DNA from: Aliivibrio sp. S3MY1
Lineage (GTDB): Bacteria; Pseudomonadota; Gammaproteobacteria; Enterobacterales; Vibrionaceae
DNA: 64,000 nucleotides
Assembly (NCBI RefSeq): GCF_028765575.1
Contig: NZ_JARACO010000011.1
Span: 1-64,000 of the forward strand
Reading direction: 5' to 3'
Position numbers and translations under genes: made by a program
Shown: in pieces, positions 1 to 7,780 of the stretch
Layout: the number at the start of each line of letters is the position of its first letter
How positions within the stretch are numbered: the first letter of the stretch is position 1
Notes under the pieces: model-generated
Databases searched by the model: none
Told to the model about the DNA's origin: nothing
Seen by the model: the letters and a program-made list of their open reading frames with translations, nothing else

Positions 1-57
1 TAGAATACCGGCCTGTCACGCCGGGGGTCGCGGGTTCGAGTCCCGTCCACTCCGCCA
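1..57 (+). tRNA. tRNA-Asp (GTC), 3' part
   Basis: The window opens inside this tRNA. The anticodon arm with GTC (positions 14-16), the T arm containing GGTTCGAGTCCC, and the acceptor 3' strand ending in an encoded CCA at 55-57 are visible. The sequence matches gamma-proteobacterial tRNA-Asp; the 5' end lies outside the window. It is followed after 38 bases by tRNA-Trp. An Asp-Trp pair often trails an rRNA operon in enterics and vibrios, so an rrn operon may lie just upstream (inference). Confidence 0.93.
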
Positions 58-95
58 CTTATTTATAGACAGAGTTAAGTCTTTAAAAGAACTAC

Positions 96-172
96 AGGGG
101 TGTAGCTCCAACTGGCAGAGCAGCGGATTCCAAATCCGCGTGTTGGGAGTTCGAATCTCTCCACCCCTGCCA
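96..172 (+). tRNA. tRNA-Trp (CCA anticodon)
   Basis: A complete 77-base tRNA including the encoded terminal CCA. The acceptor strand AGGGGTG at 96-102 pairs with CACCCCT near 162-168. The D arm contains GCTCCAACTGGCAGAGC, the anticodon CCA is at 130-132 within a GCGGATT/AATCCGC arm, and the T loop is GTTCGAATC. It is probably co-transcribed with the preceding tRNA-Asp. Its last 36 bases (137-172) are repeated three more times downstream as part of a 125-bp tandem array. Confidence 0.97.
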
Positions 173-180
173 TATTAAAG

Positions 181-211
181 AAGGCTCATATCGAAAGATA
201 TGAGCCTTTTT
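181..211 (+). terminator. Terminator, array unit 1 (after tRNA-Trp)
   Basis: A perfect 12-bp stem (181-192 with 197-208) closed by a GAAA tetraloop runs into a T tract at 207-211. It is the first Rho-independent terminator after the tRNA operon. Confidence 0.93.
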
Positions 212-305
212 GCTATTTGGAGTTTGAGAAAAGAGTCGCGGATTCCCCCACCATAAGAACGCGCGTGCTAGGAGTTCGAATCTCTCCACCCCTGCCATAT
301 TAAAG

Positions 306-336
306 AAGGCTCATATCGAAAGATATGAGCCTTTTT
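306..336 (+). terminator. Terminator copy, array unit 2
   Basis: Identical hairpin, GAAA loop and T tract, 125 bases after the first copy. Confidence 0.88.
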
Positions 337-430
337 GCTGTTTGGAGTTTGAGAAAAGAGTCGCGGGTTCCCCCACCATAAGAACGCGCGTGCTAGGAGT
401 TCGAATCTCTCCACCCCTGCCATATTAAAG

Positions 431-461
431 AAGGCTCATATCGAAAGATATGAGCCTTTTT
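431..461 (+). terminator. Terminator copy, array unit 3
   Basis: Identical hairpin, GAAA loop and T tract, 250 bases after the first copy. Confidence 0.88.
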
Positions 462-554
462 GCTGTTTGGAGTTTGAGAAAAGAGTCGCGGATTCCCCCA
501 CCATAAGAACGCGCGTGCTAGGAGTTCGAATCTCTCCACCCCTGCCATATTTAG

Positions 555-585
555 AAGGCTCATATCGAAAGATATGGGACTTTTT
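555..585 (+). terminator. Degenerate terminator copy, array unit 4
   Basis: The 5' arm and GAAA loop are kept, but the 3' arm has changed from GATATGAGCC to GATATGGGAC, which breaks the base of the stem. The T tract remains. This is the most diverged unit and lies next to the pilE 3' end. Confidence 0.65.
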
Positions 586-647
586 GCTATTTGGAGTTTG
601 AGAAAAGAGTCGCGGATTCCCCCGCCATAAGAACAGATACATCCTAT

Positions 648-1121
648 TTACCAACAGTGTGTATCTTCTCCTGAGCCAACACCTGCTGCATTGAGGCTCA
701 ATATCCCACAAGAATCTTTATTTTGTCCTAAAGCACTTTGTGGAGTGGCTGATAGAATGTAGGTGTTACTTCCTGATCCTAAGAGATCATAAGATAAGTG
801 GTATCTTTTATTATCAATGCCACACACACTATCGATTAAACAAGAGCCTATTTCTTTATTGATCACTAATTCTAGTAGAGCTTTATAGCGATCTTTTGCC
901 GCAGTTTCTGCTCTTGTTGAATATAAACTTTCAATATGAAGTTGGGTCTTGATTAATGCCGACACCGCTTCCATCCGATGACTTTTTAATACGTGTACCA
1001 TGTAATTAGGATAAGCAACGCTTGCTAAGATAGACATTATGGCAACAACGATAAGTAATTCGACCAATGTCACGCCATTATGAAACTTGAGAGCTTTTGA
1101 CAGACTGAAAATTCGAATCAT
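648..1121 (-). CDS. pilE: Type IV minor pilin, PilE family
   Basis: A 157-residue type IV pilin-like protein. The prepilin peptidase site is G16/V17, followed by VTLVELLIVVAI with the usual Glu at +5 and a hydrophobic helix to about residue 38. The motif ASVAYPNY after the helix is typical of PilE-like pilins. Four cysteines lie in the C-terminal half (two near residues 93-99, two near the end), suitable for disulfides. It is divergent from fimT with about 100 bases between them. In vibrios the equivalent minor pilin cluster serves the DNA-uptake pilus, so a role in pilus assembly at the inner membrane or tip is likely. The +1 residue is Val rather than Phe or Met, which is tolerated in minor pilins. 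No strong Shine-Dalgarno is visible at this start. Confidence 0.82.
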   Translation of the reverse strand: MIRIFSLSKALKFHNGVTLVELLIVVAIMSILASVAYPNYMVHVLKSHRMEAVSALIKTQLHIESLYSTRAETAAKDRYKALLELVINKEIGSCLIDSVCGIDNKRYHLSYDLLGSGSNTYILSATPQSALGQNKDSCGILSLNAAGVGSGEDTHCW

Positions 1122-1223
1122 TCCGATAACTCATTGAAAGGTAATATCACTAGTTTTAAACAGTGCTACTCTTCCTAGCAAGATGAAAATTCCAAATCGG
1201 AAAATTGCAAAGGAAATTGCGAA

Positions 1224-1724
1224 ATGCCTCGCGGCTTTACTCTACTTGAATTACTTATCACTATTATTGTACTTGCCACTTTGTTGATGTCAGCGGTGCC
1301 GAGTTTTTCTTCTCTTCTTGAACAGCAAAAAATAAAACGGCTATTAGGTGATCTAGAAGGTTTTTTAATTCAAGCAAAGTCAGAATCAGTATTGCAAAAT
1401 AAAGCCCTTAAGATTTTTTACATAAAGGAATCGAATGATTGGATACTCTCTCTTAATCCTGAAGGTAGTGTATTAACAACCATTTCTGAAGCTCAAATAT
1501 CCGCTATTATTTATTTACATTCAACAAATTACCCTCAGTTATTACTTTCCTCAAATATGTCAGCGCTTGTATTGAACCCTGTTAGAGCCACTCCTCATAT
1601 GCCAGCCAGTTTTTTGCTTTATAAAGATAGAAATAAAAAAGTGAAACTATTAATTCACCATATTACGGGGCGGATCAGAATATGTGCTGAAGGGGAGGAA
1701 CACTATGGTTATAAGAAGTGTTAG
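1224..1724 (+). CDS. fimT: Minor pseudopilin, FimT/GspH family
   Basis: A 166-residue protein with a very short leader (four residues) and the prepilin motif G4/FTLLELLITIIVLATL, Glu at +5. The length, the 'PSFSSLLEQQKI' region after the helix and its position as first gene of a minor pilin operon fit FimT/GspH. FimT-type minor pilins prime type IV pilus assembly, and some bind DNA during natural transformation. An AAGGAA ribosome site sits about nine bases before the ATG. The 3' end overlaps pilW by 20 bases, which suggests translational coupling. Cysteines near the C terminus could form a disulfide. Assignment within the minor pilin subfamilies is less certain than the pilin fold. Confidence 0.82.
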   Translation: MPRGFTLLELLITIIVLATLLMSAVPSFSSLLEQQKIKRLLGDLEGFLIQAKSESVLQNKALKIFYIKESNDWILSLNPEGSVLTTISEAQISAIIYLHSTNYPQLLLSSNMSALVLNPVRATPHMPASFLLYKDRNKKVKLLIHHITGRIRICAEGEEHYGYKKC

Positions 1725-2298
1725 ACAAAAACAATGTGGCATTTCTTTGATTGAATTGCTTGTCGCTTCTACTATAGGGATCATAGTGTTAACACTTATT
1801 GGGAGTATCTATTTAAAAGGACAAAAGCTATATGCAGATAGAAGTCAGAACCTTCTACTAATTCAAGAGCTTAATGATGCATTGCGCTTGATAAAAGAAG
1901 AGAGTCATCGAGCAGGCTTTAATGGAAGTAGTCACTATTCAGCGATACTTTCTGGAGCAAGTAACGTCATACACGTTTCAGGTGAGCAATTAAGTTACGT
2001 TTATAAAACGTCTGAGTTACCTGAGCAATGGCGAGGTATTAGCATAAAGTATGCGTCTGACACATTAAAAATATGTACGAAATCTAACTTGCCATCGATA
2101 CCCGATATTCATTTTTGTACTCGTTTTTATTCTTTGTTAGATACAAATATCATGACGATGACGGATTTTACACTTGTTCAAACCTCCCTTAATCATTCAG
2201 TAAGTTCTGCTTACTTATCTATTTCTGCGACAGTAAAGCTTAAAAATACCTCTCATCAACACTCCTCTCAAATTAAGCTTACGCAGAGGAATTGGTAA
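1705..2298 (+). CDS. pilW: Minor pilin, PilW-like
   Basis: A 197-residue protein with prepilin motif G12/ISLIELLVASTIGIIVL (Glu at +5), followed by a Y/Q/R-rich helix and 'NDALRLIKEESHRAGFNG', a pattern seen in PilW minor pilins (PilW C-terminal family). I chose the ATG at 1705 because AGGGGAGGA lies five bases upstream; an in-frame start at 1684 would add seven residues. It overlaps fimT by 20 bases, and its stop overlaps the next start (TAATG). It probably forms the minor pilin tip complex with the pilX-like and pilV-like products. It should not be confused with the unrelated lipoprotein PilF (also called PilW in some species) at 52620. Confidence 0.78.
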   Translation: MVIRSVRQKQCGISLIELLVASTIGIIVLTLIGSIYLKGQKLYADRSQNLLLIQELNDALRLIKEESHRAGFNGSSHYSAILSGASNVIHVSGEQLSYVYKTSELPEQWRGISIKYASDTLKICTKSNLPSIPDIHFCTRFYSLLDTNIMTMTDFTLVQTSLNHSVSSAYLSISATVKLKNTSHQHSSQIKLTQRNW

Positions 2299-3563
2299 TG
2301 ATAACTAAACAACAAGGTGCAATAACCTTACTTGTATCTAGTGGTATTTTAATGGCTTCTTTAATACTTTCGTTAGCCAGTTATCAGCATATTTTTTATC
2401 AAATAAAACGAGCTCAAAATGAAATTGAAGCGAGAAAGGGGTATTGGGCGGCAGAAGGAGGGATTGAATGTGTATATGCAAAAGTAATGGTATTAGGGGC
2501 GCTTCCTCATGGAGATATTGAAGAGTGCAAAGCGCTATCTTTAAGTTCACTAACTATCGTTAAAGAGACTAATTATCAAATTGAATCAGTGAAGAATGCT
2601 CAGAGAGTAAAAAAGGCCTTTATCATAGGAGGAACAGGTGGTGATGGTGTCATTAAATCATCGTCTAATTTGTATTTTCATAGCAGCATTTCAATAGATG
2701 TTCCAGATCCTGTCCGTTTAGGTAACGATGGTTGGGAGTGTATCGCAGTGAGATATAAAAATTTGATTGGTGCCAATGGCAGTGTTGTAAACCAAGGAGT
2801 GAAAACAAGTATTACATCTAGTAGAGACTTTAATCACCAAGGTAAAGATTGTAACACTGACTATAAAACAAATACCTCAATGGGAAGTCTAGGGCTTAAA
2901 TCAGATTTCCAAAAAGATGTGTCGATTTCGCCATTTAAAGATATCTTTGGGATAGACCCTAGTAAGCATAATACGATAAGAGATAATGGTAAGTTTACTG
3001 TGCTATATGGAACTGGAACACCGGCAGGAAAACGCCTATCCAATTGTGGCACGCAATTAATAAATAAACTAAATGCCAATAATAAATTTATTTGGGTTGA
3101 AGGAAGTTGTGAGATCACCTCAGTGGAATACCAAGATTTTAGTGAGGCGATGAATAAGCATACGGATGGCAGTTTTATTATGATTCATGATGGTTCGTTT
3201 TCTGTTATGGGGGCTCCAAGTGGTGTTATTGCAAAAAAGATGAAAGGGGTTATCTTCCATTTTAACTATGATTATAAAGTACCTAAAGATGGTTCAAATT
3301 GGATTGGGACGGATGCTTATAATTACTTATACCCACACGGGGGAGTTATAAACTCTATTTTTCCATCATCTTTTTTATCTAACGCTTCTTTTTATCAACA
3401 TGGTTCCTTTACATTAAATGGCGGACAATTTTTTGATACGCAAGATCAGTCAGCCATTTTTTATACTAGTGCTAGTTTTAAATACAATAGCGATATCATC
3501 CAAAACCTTATTTCTGAACTAGTTCAACCTCGCTGGAAAGAGGGATCGTGGCATGACTTTTAA
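2298..3563 (+). CDS. Large PilX-like minor pilin
   Basis: A 421-residue protein with a prepilin-like N terminus: G7/AITLLVSSGILMASLILSLA, then a long amphipathic helix (residues 30-60) ending 'YWAAEGGIECVYAKV'. That pattern, without Glu at +5 (Leu instead), is typical of PilX N-terminal domains. The remaining 340 or so residues are rich in Gly, Ser and Asn with several cysteines and are unrecognised; classical PilX proteins are much shorter. The ATG at 2298 overlaps the upstream stop and has AGAGGA seven bases before it; a TTG at 2292 is an alternative. The position between pilW-like and pilV-like genes supports a pilus tip role. No PilY1 gene is present, so the long C-terminal part may act as an adhesive tip domain (inference). 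Confidence 0.72.
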   Translation: MITKQQGAITLLVSSGILMASLILSLASYQHIFYQIKRAQNEIEARKGYWAAEGGIECVYAKVMVLGALPHGDIEECKALSLSSLTIVKETNYQIESVKNAQRVKKAFIIGGTGGDGVIKSSSNLYFHSSISIDVPDPVRLGNDGWECIAVRYKNLIGANGSVVNQGVKTSITSSRDFNHQGKDCNTDYKTNTSMGSLGLKSDFQKDVSISPFKDIFGIDPSKHNTIRDNGKFTVLYGTGTPAGKRLSNCGTQLINKLNANNKFIWVEGSCEITSVEYQDFSEAMNKHTDGSFIMIHDGSFSVMGAPSGVIAKKMKGVIFHFNYDYKVPKDGSNWIGTDAYNYLYPHGGVINSIFPSSFLSNASFYQHGSFTLNGGQFFDTQDQSAIFYTSASFKYNSDIIQNLISELVQPRWKEGSWHDF

Positions 3564-3978
3564 ACAACAAGGTTTTAGTTTATTAGACGTTCTTATTTCG
3601 TTTGTTTTGCTTACTGTCGGTGTCATTGGCTTAATTAAGCTACAGGTATTTATTGATAAAAAGTCAGAATACGCCGCAGCCAGTATTGGTGCATTATATG
3701 CTGCAGAATCAAAGCTAGAGTATTTTAGAACCCGATCAATAGATGGTGAAGGCAGGACGATTTCATTTAGATCGATTACCACACAAGAATCAGCAGAATT
3801 AATTAATGGCTATCATGTCACTTGGTCTGTTATTGATAGTCTGCCAACAATTATTTCAGGGACGATGGTCGTTAATTTAAAAGAGATACAAGTAAAATCG
3901 CAGTGGGAGAATCGGTGGGGTGAAACTCAAGAGGTGGTTTTACAAACAATGATATCAAGGTACAGTGAATTTAATTAG
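3553..3978 (+). CDS. pilV: Minor pilin, PilV-like
   Basis: A 141-residue protein with motif G7/FSLLDVLISFVLLTVGVIGLIKLQ, characteristic of PilV (a PilV helix typically ends VGLLGLAxLQ). The +5 residue is Asp instead of the almost invariant Glu. It overlaps the previous gene by 11 bases and ends the operon; a terminator follows directly. PilV is part of the minor pilin set that initiates type IV pilus assembly and, in vibrios, supports DNA uptake. The hydrophobic N-terminal helix anchors the pre-protein in the inner membrane before processing by PilD. Confidence 0.78.
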   Translation: MTFKQQGFSLLDVLISFVLLTVGVIGLIKLQVFIDKKSEYAAASIGALYAAESKLEYFRTRSIDGEGRTISFRSITTQESAELINGYHVTWSVIDSLPTIISGTMVVNLKEIQVKSQWENRWGETQEVVLQTMISRYSEFN

Positions 3979-4008
3979 GTTCAAACGATTGCTTGAACCT
4001 AATTTATT
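3975..4008 (+). terminator. Terminator of the minor pilin operon
   Basis: A perfect 10-bp stem (TTAGGTTCAA at 3975-3984 with 3993-4002), an 8-base loop, then TTTATT. It begins at the pilV stop codon and may also face the convergent chrA gene. Confidence 0.82.
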
Positions 4009-4013
4009 ATAAA

Positions 4014-5165
4014 TCATCCAACGAAAGGTAACATGGCTCCAGCGGCAATGAAGAAACTTACCAAACCTACAATCGGTAGTTTAACTACTTTTAATAATGC
4101 AAAACCAATAATGACTAATGCCATATCTAGCCCTGAGCTTACAGCACTTGTAAATACAGGGTCGTACAATGCAGCGATTAGCAAACCTACGACAGCAGCA
4201 TTAATTCCCGTAATTGCCCCTGCTAATGTTGGTTTTTGAGCAAGAACCTGCCAATGACTAAATACGCCAAGTACTAATAAAAAACCCGGTAAGAAAATAG
4301 CTACTGTTGCAATTAAAGCACCAAGAACAGGTTGCTCGCTCCATAGTTCGTAACCTAAGAAAGTAGCAAAGGTAAACATTGGACCTGGAACCGCCTGTGC
4401 AGCAGCATAGCCAGTTAAAAAGCTATCAGTGCTAATTTGATCACCAACAATATTTTGCAGTAATGGAAGAACTACGTGACCACCACCAAACACTAAGCTA
4501 CCTGCTTGAAAAAAATCTGAAAAAAGTACAAGCAAAGGTGAGTGATTAACAATAGCAGGCAAAGCAAAGAAACAAAGAGCAAAGATAGCGAGCGGTATCC
4601 AATTAATACCTTTTGATTCCTTTTTAATTTCTGTTATTTGATCTGATTTTAGATAAATTCGACCAACGATAGCGGCAATTAATAAGGCCATTAATTGAGT
4701 GCTTATTGAAGGAAAAATTAATAACAAGCTCGCCGTCATAATACCTAAAAGTACGGTAATTTTGTCCTTACAAAAACTCTTATACATTCCCATGATTGCA
4801 TCGGCAACGACAACAACGGCTAATAATTTTAATCCATGAATGATGCTTTCAAATATGTCATTACCAAAGAATGAATGGCTTATATTTGCTAATAACACCA
4901 TGATAAGAATTGAAGGTAATGTGAAACCAATTGATGCGAGTAGAGCACCAAAGAGCCCCTTTCTGTGATAACCCAAAGCAAAGCCGACTTGGCTTGAACC
5001 TGGACCCGGTAAGAACTGACTTAAGGCGATCAGTTGAGCGTACTCTTCCTCACTTATCCAGCCTCGTTTTTGTACAAATTCATTGCGGAAGTAACCGATA
5101 TGAGCGGCAGGTCCACCGAAGCTAACCCAACCTAATAAAAAAAATCGCTTAAATATCTCAAACAT
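4014..5165 (-). CDS. chrA: Chromate transporter, ChrA family (CHR)
   Basis: A 383-residue polytopic inner-membrane protein with two CHR halves. The N-terminal half carries FGGPAAHIG (about residues 16-24) and LPGPGSSQVG (about 52-61); the C-terminal half repeats these as FGGGHVVLP (about 225-233) and AVPGPMFTFATFLG. This length and duplicated motif pattern are standard for long-chain CHR proteins that export chromate. It is divergent from a LysR gene 109 bases away that probably regulates it. Chromate itself as substrate is family knowledge and not shown by the sequence; other oxyanions are possible. Confidence 0.87.
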   Translation of the reverse strand: MFEIFKRFFLLGWVSFGGPAAHIGYFRNEFVQKRGWISEEEYAQLIALSQFLPGPGSSQVGFALGYHRKGLFGALLASIGFTLPSILIMVLLANISHSFFGNDIFESIIHGLKLLAVVVVADAIMGMYKSFCKDKITVLLGIMTASLLLIFPSISTQLMALLIAAIVGRIYLKSDQITEIKKESKGINWIPLAIFALCFFALPAIVNHSPLLVLFSDFFQAGSLVFGGGHVVLPLLQNIVGDQISTDSFLTGYAAAQAVPGPMFTFATFLGYELWSEQPVLGALIATVAIFLPGFLLVLGVFSHWQVLAQKPTLAGAITGINAAVVGLLIAALYDPVFTSAVSSGLDMALVIIGFALLKVVKLPIVGLVSFFIAAGAMLPFVG

Positions 5166-5274
5166 AATCTACTCAACTTTTGATGTATTATCCAAATTCG
5201 GACATTCCATTTTGATGGGATAAAGATTACGAGTTACTATCAAATTATTCAAATCGATTAAATTACTACTAACT

Positions 5275-6207
5275 ATGAATGAAATTAATTGGAAAGCGGT
5301 AGATCTTAATTTATTGGTCGTGTTTAGTGCATTAATGGAAACCAAAAGCGTTTCATTAGCGGCGAATAAATTATTTGTAGGTCAGTCAGCGATGAGTCAT
5401 AGTCTTGCTCGTTTACGTGAATTATTAAATGATCCTTTGTTTGAACGACAAGGGCATAAAATGATCCCAACCGCTAAAGCTAATCAGCTCTATCCAATGA
5501 TCACACTGGTATTACAGACAATCTCTGGTGATATTTTAAAGGTGGATACGTTTGAAGCGAGTGAGTTTTCCGGCACCTTTAAAATCGGGATGACAGATTA
5601 CGCAGAACTTCTTTTTGCCGCTGATATTTTTGATGCAATTCATCAATTAGCGCCAAATTCACAGCTCTGTTTTACCACAGTAGATAAAGCCAATTATCAA
5701 GATAGATTTGATTCTGAGCCACTTGATTTAGTGATTGGTAGCATGAGACCTGAGCAAAAAGAATTTCAATATCAAACATTATATACAGAAAAACATGTAT
5801 GTATGTGGGATGGTCAGCGACATCACTTTAACACGCCGATAACACTTGGAGATTATATATCTTTACCTCACGCGTTAGTAAGTCCTGATGGCGCATTAAA
5901 AACAGGGGTAGATAAAGAGTTAAAAGCGTTAGGTGTGAATCGTGCTGTTAGCGTGGCATCTAAACATTTTTTAACCATAAGACATTTAATGAAAAAAAGA
6001 GATTTAATTTGTGTGGTGCCTGAGTTGATGGCTCAATTAGATCTTTTCTCAGAAAAATTAGTGCATTCAGAGCCTCCAATTAATATCGGTGAGTTTGATA
6101 TTCAATTGATTTGGCAAACCAGAAATAAAGAGAATAAACGCTATCAATGGCTCAAAGAATTACTTATTCAAACCATTGAAAAAAGCGTGATTACTTATAG
6201 GACTTAA
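5275..6207 (+). CDS. LysR-family transcriptional regulator next to chrA
   Basis: A 310-residue LysR-type regulator. The N-terminal winged helix-turn-helix spans about residues 9-68 (VDLNLLVVFSAL, then AANKLFVGQSAMSHSLARLRELL and DPLFERQG, as in the NodD/LeuO-like branch). A periplasmic-binding-protein-like effector domain follows. It starts 109 bases from the divergent chrA gene, so regulation of chrA is the simplest hypothesis. The effector is unknown. No clear ribosome site is visible before the ATG. Confidence 0.85.
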   Translation: MNEINWKAVDLNLLVVFSALMETKSVSLAANKLFVGQSAMSHSLARLRELLNDPLFERQGHKMIPTAKANQLYPMITLVLQTISGDILKVDTFEASEFSGTFKIGMTDYAELLFAADIFDAIHQLAPNSQLCFTTVDKANYQDRFDSEPLDLVIGSMRPEQKEFQYQTLYTEKHVCMWDGQRHHFNTPITLGDYISLPHALVSPDGALKTGVDKELKALGVNRAVSVASKHFLTIRHLMKKRDLICVVPELMAQLDLFSEKLVHSEPPINIGEFDIQLIWQTRNKENKRYQWLKELLIQTIEKSVITYRT

Positions 6208-6232
6208 ATTCTGTGCGTTTGGGATTTAATGG

Positions 6233-6421
6233 TTATCGCCCAAAAGCGTCTTTAATTTTTTCATCGGTTTTATATTGGCTTAGCGCATAAACCGACCAAA
6301 TAGCGGCAGGTATCCAGCCGATTAAGGTTATTTGTAAGATAAGACAAATGATGCCGCTAAATGGACGACCTATCGTGAAAAATTGTAACCAAGGCAGTAA
6401 TAAAGCAAGTAGTAGTCTCAT
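6233..6421 (-). CDS. Small membrane protein, Pmp3/YqaE-like
   Basis: A 62-residue hydrophobic protein with two predicted membrane helices separated by a short loop (IGRPFSG), the second ending IGWIPAAIW, a signature of Pmp3/YqaE/UPF0057 proteins. I start at the ATG at 6421, preceded by AGGA seven to eight bases upstream, instead of a longer in-frame start at 6457. Pmp3 proteins are linked to membrane potential and salt stress in yeast and plants; bacterial roles are poorly known. The C-terminal extension YKTDEKIKDAFGR is longer than in the minimal 52-residue family. It lies downstream of dapD, with a terminator between. Confidence 0.78.
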   Translation of the reverse strand: MRLLLALLLPWLQFFTIGRPFSGIICLILQITLIGWIPAAIWSVYALSQYKTDEKIKDAFGR

Positions 6422-6439
6422 TTTTTTTCCTATATTAAT

Positions 6440-6471
6440 AAAAATGGCCAGTAACAAGTAAGTTACTGACC
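6440..6471 (-). terminator. Terminator after dapD
   Basis: On the minus strand, GGTCAGTAAC (6462-6471) pairs with GTTACTGGCC (6446-6455), followed by ATTTTTA. It separates dapD from the Pmp3-like gene and its tail overlaps the leader of the latter. Confidence 0.75.
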
Positions 6472-6532
6472 ATAAGGTTACCTTAGTCTTTATGAATAGA
6501 GCATGAATATACTCAGGCCATTAGACTAAAAA

Positions 6533-7564
6533 TTAGTTATTGCTGTGCAATTCGCTATTTAGTTCAACCGCAGATTTATTCGTTAAACATTCGATTTGAC
6601 CAGTGATAGAGTTGCGACGGAATAGAAGGTCTGTTTTACCAGCAAGATCACGAGCTTTCGCAATTTCAACTTCTTTGCCTTGATTATCTAGCATGCTTAC
6701 TTTTGTGCCAGCAGTAACATATAGGCCTGATTCAATCGTACAACGATCACCCATTGGGAAACCAAGGCCAGCATTTGCACCAAGCAGACAATTCTCACCA
6801 ATCGAGATAACCATCTTACCGCCACCAGAAAGTGTTCCCATGATAGAAGCACCACCGCCGATATCAGAGCCATTACCAACAACAACACCCGCAGAAATAC
6901 GACCTTCAACCATGCTCACGCCAGTAGTACCTGCGTTAAAGTTGATGAAACCTTCGTGCATAACAGTAGTGCCTTCACCGACATGAGCACCTAGGCGTAC
7001 ACGTGAAGTATCAGCAATACGAATACCAGTAGGAACCACGTAATCCACCATTTTAGGGAATTTATCAACACAATCGACAGTCAGAGTTTCGCCAGCTAGA
7101 CGAGCTTCGATTTGACGATCAGCAAGTTCAGGTAGATCGATTGGACCTTGATTAGTCCAAGCAATGTTATGCAGAAGACCAAAAATACCATCTAATACAG
7201 TGCCATGTGGCTTAACTAAACGGTTAGAGATAAGTTGAAGCTTTAAGAAACCTTCAGCAACAGATTGAGGTTGCTCATCAGTCGCTAGAACAACAAGAAC
7301 AAGAGGTTGTTTAGATTGAACTGCTTTTTCTGCAAACGCAGCATTAGCAATATCCCCGTTTGCTGCAAATGCATTAGCAAGTTCAGTACAAACTTCAGAA
7401 GAAACTTCGATAGCTTGATTGCCTTCAGCATAACCACTTGCTTGAGCAATAGAATTAACTAGCGCTTCAGAAGGGTTTAATACTGGATGTGGGAAAAATG
7501 CTTCAATGATTTTATTGTCGCGGTTTTTTGTTGCAGTACCAAAGGCAAGAGCAAAATGAGCCAT
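6533..7564 (-). CDS. dapD: Tetrahydrodipicolinate N-succinyltransferase
   Basis: A 343-residue DapD of the long type found in Vibrio and Pseudomonas. It transfers succinyl from succinyl-CoA to tetrahydrodipicolinate in the diaminopimelate/lysine pathway. An N-terminal alpha/beta region (to about 170) precedes a left-handed beta-helix with hexapeptide repeats such as VRLGAHVGEGTTVMHEGF and ISAGVVVGNGSDIGGGASI. GENCLLGANAGLG supplies the expected CoA-site loop. The start at 7564 (MAHFALAFGT) is preceded by GGAG about ten bases upstream; an in-frame extension to 7585 adds seven residues unlike the family. It is monocistronic, with a terminator at 6440-6471. Confidence 0.93.
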   Translation of the reverse strand: MAHFALAFGTATKNRDNKIIEAFFPHPVLNPSEALVNSIAQASGYAEGNQAIEVSSEVCTELANAFAANGDIANAAFAEKAVQSKQPLVLVVLATDEQPQSVAEGFLKLQLISNRLVKPHGTVLDGIFGLLHNIAWTNQGPIDLPELADRQIEARLAGETLTVDCVDKFPKMVDYVVPTGIRIADTSRVRLGAHVGEGTTVMHEGFINFNAGTTGVSMVEGRISAGVVVGNGSDIGGGASIMGTLSGGGKMVISIGENCLLGANAGLGFPMGDRCTIESGLYVTAGTKVSMLDNQGKEVEIAKARDLAGKTDLLFRRNSITGQIECLTNKSAVELNSELHSNN

Positions 7565-7723
7565 GTAATGATTCTCCATTTCCATATAATTATGAGTATT
7601 TAAAAATAAATCTTACTTCACATCATAAAGAGAGTTGCTGTGATATAGAAGGGCGAAAGTAAGAAATATTTACGATGCAGGGAGAAAAAGTGTAAGAAAA
7701 GGGGAACTATAGTTAGGGAGCAG

Positions 7724-7762
7724 AAAATAAAATAGCAGCTCATTAGGCTGCTATTTTATTTT
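7724..7762 (-). terminator. Strong hairpin terminator after yebG
   Basis: A 16-bp perfect stem (7724-7739 with 7747-7762) with a 7-base loop. The A/T-rich base gives a T-rich tail in both directions; it lies immediately 3' of yebG on the minus strand. Confidence 0.85.
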
Positions 7763-7780
7763 AATATGTATTTTTTATAA

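Larger units (their letters stand above)
137..634 (+). repeat. 125-bp tandem array carrying tRNA-Trp 3' ends and terminators
   Basis: About four units of exactly 125 bases (the fourth is one base short) start inside tRNA-Trp and run to 634. Each unit has the tRNA 3' segment (137-172, 262-297, 387-422, 512-547), a terminator hairpin, then a spacer including TTTGGAGTTTGAGAAAAGAG and a C-rich stretch. The three downstream tRNA segments share two substitutions against the real tRNA (143 T to C, 145 G to A), so they are copies of each other. They lack the anticodon loop and 5' half and cannot form a tRNA. The layout resembles the tyrT locus of E. coli, where 178-bp repeats after tRNA-Tyr carry tRNA 3' fragments (rtT RNA). 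Apparent ORFs across the array are repeat artefacts. The array fills the interval between tRNA-Trp and pilE. Confidence 0.93.

Noticed and set aside
92..711. Two minus-strand reading frames (about 92-298 and 436-711) across the tRNA-Trp array
   Set aside because: They share peptide segments only because they read the same 125-bp repeat, overlap tRNA-Trp, and have no ribosome site.
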